NCBI RefSeq assembly: GCF_048544455.1
Contig: NC_133534.1
Location: forward strand, 33,852,217-33,916,216
Source of the DNA: Silene latifolia
Lineage: Eukaryota > Streptophyta > Magnoliopsida > Caryophyllales > Caryophyllaceae
Reading direction: 5' to 3'
Length of the DNA: 64,000 nt
Notes under the pieces: generated by a model
Told to the model about the DNA's origin: nothing
Seen by the model: only the letters and a program-made list of their open reading frames with translations
The model's database searches: none
Made by a program: the position numbers and the translations under genes
Part shown: piece by piece, positions 49,237-60,568 of the stretch
Layout of the letters: each line of letters begins with the position of its first letter
How positions within the stretch are numbered: position 1 is the first letter of the stretch

Positions 49237-51566
49237 TGTGACACCCTCATTCATTGCGGAAAAGTAAACACATAATTCTAGATAAAAACTGCATGGATAT
49301 GTTTGTAATAGGTTCATTTGGGTAAAAACCTGTAATTTTTAAAACCGAAAACGAAACCTGAACCTGTTATAAAAATAACCAAATGGGAAGGTTCGAACAT
49401 GCAAGGTCTGAAGTAAATCTTATAATAAAACATCGCTAAAGTCGCGAAACAAAGTTATACAACCCAAATATGAAAAAGGGAGACATATGTCCCTAAAAGG
49501 TATATAACATAAAAAGTGTTTAAGGGTCACAAAAAAATAAAGCCAATCTAGGTCCCAAGGTTACTTTGCTCGCTAGCTCGTCTATGAACCCCATATATGC
49601 ATCACCTACCTGTCAATCGCATTTTATACAAATACGAAAGCCACAGTCAGTGGGGAGTAACTCCGAGTTCTCCCAGCCACGAAATGTCATAATTAATATA
49701 ACATGTAAACGTAAGAATATGAATATGAATAACACATAGCCTTAGCATATAGATGCTAGACAATCATGCCTATACAACAATATAACAACACATAGTCCTA
49801 GCATGTGAATACTAGACCGACTCATACTACACTATCATGTGAATCACATAACATCCGGGAATCCAAACTCTATCAACCATAACCGGCTTGTATCTCACCT
49901 TCTATGATTCTTAGAATCATCAAACAAGAAAGGACAATATATCTAGAGACAGGCATAAGTTCTTAGGACAGTCAATAGTCACTCTGTAACTCGTGTCTAT
50001 ACCACGAGGTAAGGTAAACACCCTAGTCCTAAACCTGCGCAGACCTAGCGACATGCGGAAAGTACCGCATCCAAGACCCATGATCACAGACATGAGTACC
50101 CCTAAGGAGTCCACCAAAGGGTTGGCTAGTACTTAAGCTGACCACATACTTCTACGAGTACGTCAGGAGGTCATGCCCTAACTTTGATATAAACCCACCA
50201 AGTTAAGACACAAAGGCTATTAAGCGGTGAACATACACTCGTCAAAGACTATAATGGCCTATCTATGGCGAAGACCGAAATACTCACCTAGGACCTAGTC
50301 CCAGCGTGAATACTTTAGCCCACACCACACAAGACAAGTAGGACACCCAATTAACCATAAGAGGGGCAAAGAGTCAAAACTTGCACACACAAATGATCAT
50401 ACACACCCTAGCTTATGAAAGGTTACCCAAGAGCATAATCAGCTAACAATCCAACAATATCTCCAATATCAATAATAACCCAAATTCCAGCTAACCAACA
50501 GTACCATAATACATGAGAACAAGCTAAAATGGCAAAGAGGCAACAACACTTAAGCATAAGGCATCTAAAGCATCTAACAACCAACATATGAAAAGACATT
50601 CATACTCAAAGACAAATCCTCGACCCCAGTCCCGCGACGGGTCATTGGTCAAATCGAGGCTGACCGGTTTAAACCTAGTTTGACCAAACTCATTCGGTCA
50701 AACTGGCCCAGCTCAGAGTCTTGGCCCATTTTGGCCCACATCACAGTAAATTTGTACTCCCATGATAAAAGAGTCTCAACACACCATACACAAATGTTAG
50801 GACCACGGTTAAGATGCATACCCAACAAGAAACTCAAAACCCAATCTATAACAACAAGTTTAGTACTTGACTATAACAAGGGTCAACTTCAAATGGTCAT
50901 AACTTGAGTTCTAAATATCTAAATAAGGTGAAACCGATTGGAGATGATAGCTTGTCCTCTTACGGTTCTAACGGTAGGTAATAAGCCTCAAACAAACAAG
51001 TAACGAAGAAGTTATGGCCATTTTACGAAAACTGGTCAGGCTTAAACCGCAGTCTGCGATAGTGGCTGGAGCCTGCGGTGTCGGCCGGAGCCTGCGGTGG
51101 GTGCCGAAGCCTGCGGTTTTTCCCTGCCACCGGACTGTTTGCACGACAATTTCCTGCACTTTCCCAAAGTCGATTTCTACCAATTTTTCATTCCAAATTC
51201 CTCTTAAATATACATGTTACAACAATAATGCCTAATAGAAACAACAAGAATGTAATTATCACACATCTTGATGGATTCAAGCACAAGATTTTGACCCAAA
51301 ATCAAACAAGTAATTCATCCAAACATCACAACTTTACCCAATTGAAAATCAATGTAACAACATGCTTAAAACTCTTCAACCAACCATGAGATGGTTTCTC
51401 ATACAAACTCATTCAACAACAAACATGTGAAAAACGAAACTAACACATTCTCAATCACCTAAACACTTAACAAACAACAAACACAACATCTATGTGACAT
51501 TAAATCGTCGAGTAACTCGGAATAGTTATCTTAAACTAGCAAATAGACAAGTAATAACTTGAGAAA

Positions 51567-54500
51567 TCACTAGTAGAAAAACCCCCTACAGTGGTGGTTA
51601 TAAATGACCTTTTGTGGCGGTTTTTAGTGATTTAGGGTCCGTCGTTTATCACGGCGTCGTATAAACTTTACGGAGGTTGTTGAACCGCCGCTATAGCTCT
51701 CCTATAGTGGCGGTTGTTATAAAAACCGCCATTATAGACTTATATAAAACGACATTTCTAACTTAGAACCGTCATTATAACTTATCTATCATTGTAGTTA
51801 TAATTTAAAACCGCCACCAAAGTTTATCTATTGTGGCGGTTCTAACTTAAGAATCGCCATAATAGGCAAACCTATAGTGACGTTTCTGATTTGAGAACCG
51901 CCACCATAAATATTTTTTAAAAAAAAAAAAAGTGGTACCTAAATTTTTGCACCAACATCCTATAAATTTGACAATCCAGATATCGAAATGAACAAACAAT
52001 ACGTACACAAGAATGCAACCAACTATCAAAAACCTTTCATATCATCAATGTTCAAAAGTTATATATCAAAGTGTATAAATAATCACTGGAACTTGAATGG
52101 AATGATTAAAAGATATGTATGTACCCTACAAGCTACACCCAGCTAGCAAAAAAAAAACAGCAAATAATCTGCAGCCTGCAACTCCAGAAATAATACAGCA
52201 CGCAGCAGGAACATTTATCATCAGACAAACTACAGTCAATAGGCGATAGGCGATAGTGGTGATAGTTGTTTTGTAGATGACGACAACAACCTGCATCACA
52301 GTACAACAACAATGTAAGAAACACTGCAATAGTCACGACTCGACATCTGAAAGAAAAAAAACTTCTTTAAATTTGCTAACAGCACACAAAAAGAGAAGAC
52401 GTTCTGTAACAAGTATATTCCTATTCAAACTTGATATCTGCCCATGTTATAGGATGATTGTGCTCTGTTGAGTCAAGGTATGACAATACAAGAGAGAAAG
52501 AGAACTTACGTGTCCAGTGGATGTAGTGAGGTTCGGTAAAGAATCAATAAATCCAGTTGAGGATGTATAATTACACAATAATCCTTGCAAGAGAAACACT
52601 TATATTATGTATCTCAATACAATTTACGAGTCTTGAACCACACACACACACACACATATTGTTGAGAGGCGTTAATCTCCTCTCTTAATGAGAACATGTA
52701 CTAAAAATTGAATTGAAGGGGAGAAGACAAGTCATGACTCTAAGCCGAGATGGGCAAACAGAATCTTACATTAATCTTCTCTCCTAATGAATATAGGCCT
52801 GATCAAAGGCACTTAAGAGAGGTTGTTCAAGGATGTATATATTTCTAGCTTGAATTGCAGATGAACTCACGCGTTGTGACTGAAATAATGGCCGAGATGG
52901 GTACATATATACACTTGTCATATGATTACGATAAGAGATGAACTCACAGATTGTGACTGAAATAAAGATAAAAGAGATTACCGTGTTAAAGGGGTATGCC
53001 AGCAAATAGAATAGTATCATCCGTGATTCGATTGGTGCTCCAAATCAATTTCTACAAAACTAGAAATAAATTAGCATACTTCATCAAACAACTGTTGTTG
53101 TTGTAAGTGAAGCAGTCTTTTCTTTGTTGTTGCAAAAGATTCATTTGGGCATCTTGTTGCATGAGTTAGTTAGTACCTACTAGACAACATTAACAAATTT
53201 GTACCATATTCACAGAACACGAAAGGGAAGAAATAGCTATAAGAACATCAGGAGAGCATAGAAAGGAACTAGTTTACATTCATATTCAAGACAATAGTAA
53301 ATTGAGCTATCTCCTGTGCATCTAGTTTAGATCCACGTTGAAAACTTACAGCAAAGAAGTAAGTCCTATTTTAATTTTTAATCACCACTTGCAAAAGTTA
53401 CAATAATCTCCTTGCCAAGAAAGCACTGCAAGATATTAACAATATTTTGGAAGAACAATTGATGATAATGATGAGACCGTCTCATAGGAGAATTAGTATT
53501 TTCTAAACGTCTGCAGTAAAGCGGACATCATATACGTCTATTTAAAGCTAAACTACTCTATTTGAAGCTAAACTACTATGTATTACTCTTCTAATAGCAT
53601 GTCATAGAAAAGTTGTGTATCATCTCTCTATATCTCTGTTTGTCAAGCTTTCTACAAAACTCGTTGTTACTTTGGGCATAATGTCAACGGGTGAATCACA
53701 TATGTAAAACAAAAAGATTGAGAGAAATAAAGGAACAGGTGAACATTATCCGTCAAAAAAAGTGAAGCAAATCATAACACTACAAGCAGCCGAATGGAGT
53801 GGAATGTTATGGGGAAAAGTTCCCCTTATTGGAACAACATAGGTAGAAAGGTTTCAAACAAAATTGGCACTCTTAATTGAAGGGGCTGCACCTGAACATA
53901 CATTAGCTTATACAATAGTTTGTATAAGACCGATTTCTACACATTATGGTATTAGTAAAGACCTACTCAAACAATAAAAAGAAAAATTCAACACATAACT
54001 TTAGCTTTGACATTACAACAATCACTTGGTGTCCATGATCATAACAAACATAATGCTTCATAAATGTCCCAAACAAACACTTATAAATCGGTAGAGAATT
54101 TCTTTGAATTATCACCCTCCTTCTACAAACGACAAGAATTTTATAGCCTAAATCATTTCAGGTAGCAAATCATCTTTTCGCCGAACATCAATCGGAAAGG
54201 TACTATCAGATGAATGAATCGCAAAAGCATATTGTTCGAAATAACGACAAGTATAAAACTAAATTGACGCAAGACAACATTAAAGGAAACCCAAATGAAT
54301 TCAAAATTACATATGAAAGAATCAGCTAAAAAAGTATATAAAGAACACAATTAACAAGAAAACGCAAATTCAATTACCTTTGGCATAGTAGGAGGCTGTC
54401 GTTTTCCTAATTAGCACTTTCAAATAGCAGTACAAATCAGCAATGAACATTGAGTACACATTGATTATCAACGGCAGAGCCGAAGACCATATGACTTAGG

Positions 54501-54995
54501 CGACAACATTTTACTGGGTAATTGTGGTGGAAAATGGCGCAAAAAGATAGCAAAAAAAAAAAAAAGAATGGTTGAGAAAGAGAGGAGCGGCGAGATTTGA
54601 GAAGCATACAGAAGGTTAGTAAATATAAAACCTTTAATAATGAACTAGTAGAGGGGATTTAGGGGTTATTAAATAACTCAAAAATATTAAAGTGGCGGTT
54701 TTCTAAATAAGACATCACACCCCTTTTCAAGTCGGTTTTAAATAAAAACCGCCATAAAGGACTTATAATGGCGGTTTTAAATTAAACCGCCACACCACTT
54801 TTTACGTCGGTTTCATTTTAAACCGCCACAAAAACTTTATAACAACGGTTTTTAAATAAAACAGCCACAATAGATTATTTTATTACGCCGGTTCTTAATT
54901 AAAACCGCCACAAATAGTTTCTTAACTACTTTTTGCGTCGGTTCTATTAGGATCGCCACTATAACAGCGTCACGATAAGGGTTTTTTCTACTAGT
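51567..54995. mobile_element. Non-autonomous CACTA element, 3.4 kb
   Basis: Starts (T)CACTAGTAGAAAAACCCCC and ends GGGTTTTTTCTACTAGT. Comparison with the undisturbed LTR (around 62907) shows AAA duplicated on both sides. Both ends have many subterminal repeats built on GGCGGTT/AACCGCC, as typical of CACTA (En/Spm) elements (51660-51910 and 54690-54960). The middle 52000-54560 encodes no recognisable transposase or captured gene. Confidence 0.9.
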
Positions 54996-55728
54996 AAAGC
55001 TTCTAAAACCCAAAATTACTCTTCATCTTCAACAACATATGAGTCACCTAACTCATCTTCAAATTCTTCACCTATAAGAACAACAAAAACACAATTATTA
55101 AGCTTTAAATTCGAAACCCTAAAAGATGAGTATTAAAACAAAATTGGGGGAAATGAAACTAAATCTTACTAGTAGATGAGGATTGAAGAGAGGATTCCAA
55201 ATATATAATTTTTATGAGATTTGGTGGAGAAATGAAGGATTTATGAAGGATTTAGGGATTGTAAGGAGGTTATTTTGATAGATTTTTGGTGTTTGATGAA
55301 AGGAAGAGATAGAGGGAATTATGGAGGAAATGAAAGATGAAGAGGAGACCCCATGGAGAATGGAGGGTGCATGGTTTGGGGTAGGGTATTTGGGTTAATT
55401 TCAATTGTTTACGTTTTGGTTCGTTTCGACGGAAATTAGAAATATTCGTCGAACGCGATTTCCGAGAAAATTAAAGTTCTTAAACACGATTTTACTAAAA
55501 GATTAAGTACTCATATGCCCAATATCCAAACTCGTTTACCCAACGACCGTAAGAAATGGGAAAATCCCAATTTTACGACTTTTATCCGAAATCTATTTTA
55601 TCAAGGGAAAAGGTTTAAATATAGTTTAAATCACTTTTAAACATTTCTAAACTATCAAAAATAATTACATTTCTTCAAAATAAAACAAGATTATATTTTA
55701 TCAAATAAATTTTATTTCAAATAAATTA

Positions 55729-56984
55729 CGGTTTTTTCCCATGGTACCCTCGAACTTTGGCAGATTACACATGGTACCCCTCATTTTAAGTTTCTACGTA
55801 TGGTACCCCTATATTTACCTTTTTCTTTCCCAAAATACCCTTAGCTAAATTTCCGTCATAACACCGTTAGTTTACATCTTCTAAACACTTCACCTCTTTT
55901 GATTTTACCCAAAACACATCTCTTAACCCCTAATCTTCATCTTCTTCCTTTACATCTTCAAGCTTAAATTCACTCATCCCCTCTACCACCACCACTACTA
56001 CCACACTACACCACCACCATTACCGGCAATATCCAATCAGTCAATCACCATCAGTAGGACCCGTCACCGCCACCGCCACCATGAGCGGGACCCGCACCGT
56101 CACCCGGTCCCAGTATCATACTACCACCATCAATGTTTCCTTATAATTCTGGGTTTTCCTCATAATTGTGAAACAATCAAACCCATTTCACCAATTTATT
56201 CTCCACTTAAATCCCAATTTCAATTATCAACATTTCACCAATTTAATCTCCACTCAAATCAATTAACCTGAGGGTTGCAATCTTCTTGTTAGAAACGGTG
56301 TTGAACACAAAGGCAACAACCCGGTTCACAAACTGGGTCTTTTGGAAGCAATACCCACCAAATCCGACACTAGCATACAAAAACTTACGAACTGTCAAAT
56401 CCAGGCTTTTGTTCGGATGAAGAAGCTTTCTATTTGCTAAAATCGTTGTCCGTTGTCCACAGGTTTCACGAAACCCAGGAACTCTAGATTCCTAGGATTG
56501 GGGTCGAATATTTCATTTTCTTATTAAGGAAAGGTGTAGCTATAAGCCATCAATGACCCATTTTGGTCCCACCACTACATAGATGCCAAATCCAGGCTTT
56601 TTGTTAGCAGGAAGGTCCAATGAGAACGATTGTGCCTTTGGCTATTAATGCACGGATTGAGAAATCTCGTGCTTATTTACCTTTTGTTTGGATAAGAGGG
56701 ACTATTTTTTCAAAGGAACAATTGACTTGAAGAGGGGATGCGTGAGATTAAGCTTGAAAATGTCAAGGAAGAAGATGAAGATTAGGGGGTTAAGAGATGT
56801 GTTTTGGGTAAAAGCAAAAGAGGCGAAGTGTTTAGAGGTAAACTAACGGTGTTATGACGGAAAGTCAGTTAAGGGTATTTTGGGAAACAAAAAGGTAAAT
56901 ACAAGGGTACCATATGTAAAAACATAAAATGAGGGGTACCATGTGTAATCTGCCAAAGTTCGAGGGTACCATGGGAAATTTCCG
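55729..56984. mobile_element. Non-autonomous MULE, 1.26 kb, 9-bp target duplication
   Basis: Ends CGGTTTTTTCCCATGGTACC and inverted GGTACCATGGGAAATTTCCG, inverted repeat about 110 bp long (CTCGAACTTTGGCAGATTAC follows on both sides). AATAAATTA duplicated at 55720-55728 and 56985-56993; the other LTR has it once (63610-63625). The interior has CCACCACCA-type and GGACCCG-type sequence but no recognised protein. Confidence 0.95.
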
Positions 56985-57558
56985 AATAAATTAATATATA
57001 ATTAAAATAGATTAAAATATTACTTTTAAAATATACTAAAGGTCTTCAAATTTACGGGATGTTACAATCATCCCTCCTTTTAAAAAGTTTCGTCCCCGAA
57101 ACTTAGAAGAAGGAACATTGTATATATGTAGGTCTATCTCCTTAAAATCTAGTAAACAAAATCTTCAAAATATGGACGTATGAAGTATAAGTGTCTTTTC
57201 AATGGAACGGAAAATCCTCGTCGGCCGTTCAAGAACATCAACATTCCAAATCAAAGACATAAAAATATATATTTTTACACCAACAAATGAGAAAACCAAT
57301 TATCGGACGTCTCCAATAACGAGCTTTACCACTCATTGACGTTAAAACCAGTGGAAAACAGTATAACATTTTCAAAAATCTTTAGTTCGAAACTCTATAA
57401 AAAGGATAATAACTCCACTAGCTATGACCAAACTCTAACTACGACTTTTAAACAACTAAGCAAGGACTACTAACGCGGAGGGTATTTAAGAGAAGGAGAG
57501 GAACACTCGAAAGGATAGCTAAAACTCACAAGAATTAGATAAAGGAAAGAGGATTACC

Positions 57559-57894
57559 TCACGAGAAAAGTTCGGGATATTTAGCTAACATAGAGGATTC
57601 AGGCTCCCAAGTTTCTTCTTCGACATTTCCACAACGCCAAAGGATACGAACTAGGGGAACCACTTTGTTTCTAAGTTGCTTGTCTGCCCTTTCGAGGATT
57701 CGGATCGGCCTTTCTTTCAAAGCCAAGTTAGGTTCCAAATCTGGGATTTCTTCTTGAATGACATGGCTCGGATCACTAATGTACTTCCTCAACTGAGATA
57801 CATGGAAGACATCATGAACCTTGCTCAAATTCGGGGGCAACTCTAAAACGGTAAGCAACGGGACCAATCTTCTCAAGCACACGGAAAGGTCCAA
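57559..57894 (-). pseudogene. Gypsy integrase C-terminus with chromodomain
   Basis: LPPNLSKVHDVFHVSQLRKY, the usual end of Gypsy integrase, then ERPIRILERADKQLRNKVVP and LVRILWRCGNVEEETWEPES resembling the chromodomain of plant chromoviruses that guides insertion, ending YPELFS. The upstream join to the core (57895-58021) needs a frame change. Confidence 0.85.
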
Positions 57895-58021
57895 TGTATT
57901 TGGGACTCAACTTTCCTTTCACACCAAACCGTTTCACCCCTTTCATAGGTGATACCTTAAGGAACACTCGATCATCAACCTCAAAGGTAAGTGGTCGACG
58001 ACGGACATCGGCATAAGATTT

Positions 58022-58462
58022 CTATCGGTCTTGAGAGGTTTTCATACGCTCTCGAATGATCTGAACCTGATTGATGGTCTCAGTCACCAAATCGGGTCCC
58101 AACACATAAGCATCTTGGACTTGATCCCAATAAACAGGACTACGGCACTTCCTACCGTACAAAGCTTCATAAGGTGACATCTTGATAGAGGAATGATAGT
58201 TATTGTTGTAGGAGAATTCGACAAGAGGTAAACATTTCTCCCAAGAAGTGTGGAAGTTTAAAGCACAAGCACGGAGGAGGTCCTCTAAAGTCTGGATAGT
58301 CCTCTCAGTCTGCCCATCTGTAGCGGCATGAAAAGCGGTACTCATCAGTAGCTTACTATCCATAGCTTCTTGTAAAGCAGTCCTGAAACGGGAACAGAAT
58401 CTAGGGTCACGATCTGAAACTATATTCTTAGGCACTCCATGGTAGCGTACTATCTCCCTCAC
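58022..58462 (-). pseudogene. Gypsy integrase catalytic core (second part)
   Basis: Contains IVSDRDPRFCSRF (second catalytic Asp) and TDGQTERTIQTLEDLLRACA (third catalytic residue, Glu), then FSYNNNYHSSIKMSPYEALY and GRKCRSPVYW. Starts at 58462 after a stop separating it from the preceding part (58496-59005). Confidence 0.9.
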
Positions 58463-58495
58463 ATAGGCCTCAGCTAGGACATCTAATCTCCACGT

Positions 58496-59005
58496 CTACT
58501 TGATAGGTATAAACCTAGCACATTTGGTCAATCGATCTACAACCACCCAAACCCCATCTTTTCCGCTAGCAGTCTTAGGTAAAGCCGTCACAAAGTCCAT
58601 GGAAATGGATTCCCATTTCCAAAGGGGAACATCCAAAGGTTGTATCAAACCCCCGGGTCTCTGATGCTCAATCTTCACTTTCTGACAGATAACACACTTG
58701 CTAACATACTCTAGGACATCAATCTTCATCCTAGGCCACCAAAACTGTAATCTCAAGTCTTTATACATCTTGTCACCACCAGGATGAATAGAGTAAGGAG
58801 AAAGGTGAGCTTCATCAAGGATCTTCTTCCTCAACTCGGCTACTCTCGGAACATACATCCTACCTTGGTAACGAAGGTATCCATCACTATCCACCACACA
58901 ATCCTTAGCTTGCCCAAGTTGGATTTTTGCTTGAATGGACTTGAAAGTAGCATCCTCAGGTAGGCAAGTACGGATCTCACGGTAAAAATCGGGTTCTGCA
59001 CTCAA
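58496..59005 (-). pseudogene. Gypsy integrase zinc-binding domain and first catalytic Asp
   Basis: HLSPYSIHPGGDKMYKDLRL then WWPRMKIDVLEYVSKCVICQ gives the H-H-C-C zinc-binding set; WESISMDFVTALPKTASGKD holds the first catalytic Asp. Ends RLTKCARFIPIK at a stop at about 58496. Confidence 0.9.
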
Positions 59006-59039
59006 GGCACTAAGATAGTCAAAGCCCTTCCCAACAAGG

Positions 59040-59350
59040 CTTATCCCTAACTTTTGAAATTCCTGGTAAGTTCGTCAGGTAATACACGGATAGTGCTCAA
59101 AGAGTGACTAGTCTTCCTACTCAAAGCATCGGCCACCACATTTGCTTTCCCTTCATGATAAATCAACTCGGCATCATAATCATTCACCAACTCTAACCAT
59201 CTTCTTTGCCTCATATTCAATTCTTTCTAGGTAAAGATACGCCTCAAACTCTTATGATCGGTATAAATGCGGCAATGAACTCCAATAAGGTAATGCCTCC
59301 ATGTCTTCAAGGCATGTACCACGGCGGCTAATTCAAGATCATGAGCAAGA
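59040..59350 (-). pseudogene. Gypsy RNase H fragment
   Basis: On the minus strand: [20 protein letters not shown], then [13 protein letters not shown] followed by a stop, [20 protein letters not shown] and [13 protein letters not shown]. These are the Ty3/Gypsy RNase H motifs. Upstream, where reverse transcriptase should be (above 59350), there is no coding similarity: a deletion joint lies near 59350. Confidence 0.85.
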
Positions 59351-60554
59351 TGAAGCGAGGAGAGGAGGTATGAACGATAACGCTTATGGTCCAAGAAGAA
59401 AGGAAATTAGACAACAAGGAAACGCCAGGTACTCAAATCTCACACAACAACATCAACCTAAGCGGTTCCGAAAACTTCTTAGCAACAAAACTTATAACCA
59501 CATCACTCCTAAGGATTTCCTCAAAACGCTCATGTTACTTCATCCTAATCTATTCCCTGAAACAGGGTACTCCACTATAAGTGTGATTTCACCACTCCAA
59601 ATCCTCAAACATCCACAAACAGCTTCCACAAGATCAAGGTCAAAGTTCCAACAAAGCTATACTCATATCCAACTAGTGTCAACCATGGGTTTCTCAAAAT
59701 AGTAAAATCCTCAATCAAAGATCCGAATACCAAGCTATAAATTCCCAGAAAGGGTCCCTCAAATATTCCACCATTCAATTCCATCCATTTAAAGTCAAGT
59801 ACCAAGCACTAGTATCCCAAGACATGTCTCACTACACTTCCCAAGGCTCTCAAATCCCAAACCTAAATAACAAAGCCAAGTTCTATAGCCTTAGTAACAA
59901 ACGCAACTCACACTTGACAACACAAAATCCACCAATCAAGAATACTCACTTTATCAAGGAACTAGGTATAGGAATCACCAAGTGTGTCTCATCATCCTAC
60001 CTCAGTCTTCCTAACATCACAACCTCTCAAAACCAGGGTTATGGGTCAACCACAAACAATCTCATCAAAAGTCGAATTTTCCAACCAAGGCCAACATTTC
60101 TCAAAAGAAAGAGTACTATCAAAAGGCGTTAAGGGAGGATAAGCATGGAACAACGGACAAGTTAGGAGGGTACAAGAGTATCTTTCAAGGAAAGAGAAGA
60201 GGGAGTTTAGAAGAAGAATAGGCGCCAAGAGATAAAAAAACATAAGGCAAGGTACACAAAAAATGAGAAACATCTTCGAGGAAGTAGAAGCATTCTTCAA
60301 ATATGAACAAATCTTCAGTCCTCGACAATAGGCACCAAATCTTGATCTTCATGTAGGTAAACTCGCGGTTATTGATCCAAGGGTACAAAAATAATTGACA
60401 ATCAACAAACATGTTAGAACCTACCACGAAGCATACACAAAGAGACTACAACATAAGGTCCTAAGTCTACCCATCCTACCCATCTCTCAAGTTTATTATT
60501 TTAAGGTCAAGTTATTTATATTGGGGGTGCACAACGTGCGTCGGGAGCAAATAT
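59351..60554. other. Gypsy untranslated leader with deleted gag-protease-RT region
   Basis: About 1.2 kb between the RNase H remnant and the primer site. The frames seen on either strand (for example 59301-59702 +, 59824-60132 +) show no retroelement or host domain. Probably the long 5' leader of the element or noncoding filler. Confidence 0.6.
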
Positions 60555-60566
60555 GCTCTGATACCA
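60555..60566 (-). other. Gypsy primer binding site (initiator Met tRNA type)
   Basis: TGGTATCAGAGC on the minus strand, two bases from the 5' LTR edge at 60569. Confidence 0.9.
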
Positions 60567-60568
60567 AC

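Larger units (their letters stand above)
49237..57066 (-). repeat. Gypsy 3' LTR (with two nested insertions)
   Basis: Direct repeat of 60569-63697. After removing 51567-54998 (CACTA plus duplication) and 55729-56993 (MULE plus duplication) its length is about 3,133 bp. Contains three copies of GGAGCCTGCGGTG-like sequence at 51065-51115, also present in the other LTR. Confidence 0.95.

Noticed and set aside
51014-51389. Small frames repeated at 62355-62730 as possible duplicated genes
   Set aside because: They lie at identical positions in the two LTRs of the Gypsy element and show no domain; duplicated because the LTR is duplicated.
59301-60132. Two plus-strand frames (133 and 102 residues) as candidate genes in the Gypsy interior
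   Set aside because: Opposite to the element's coding strand, low-complexity composition, no domain, no start context.
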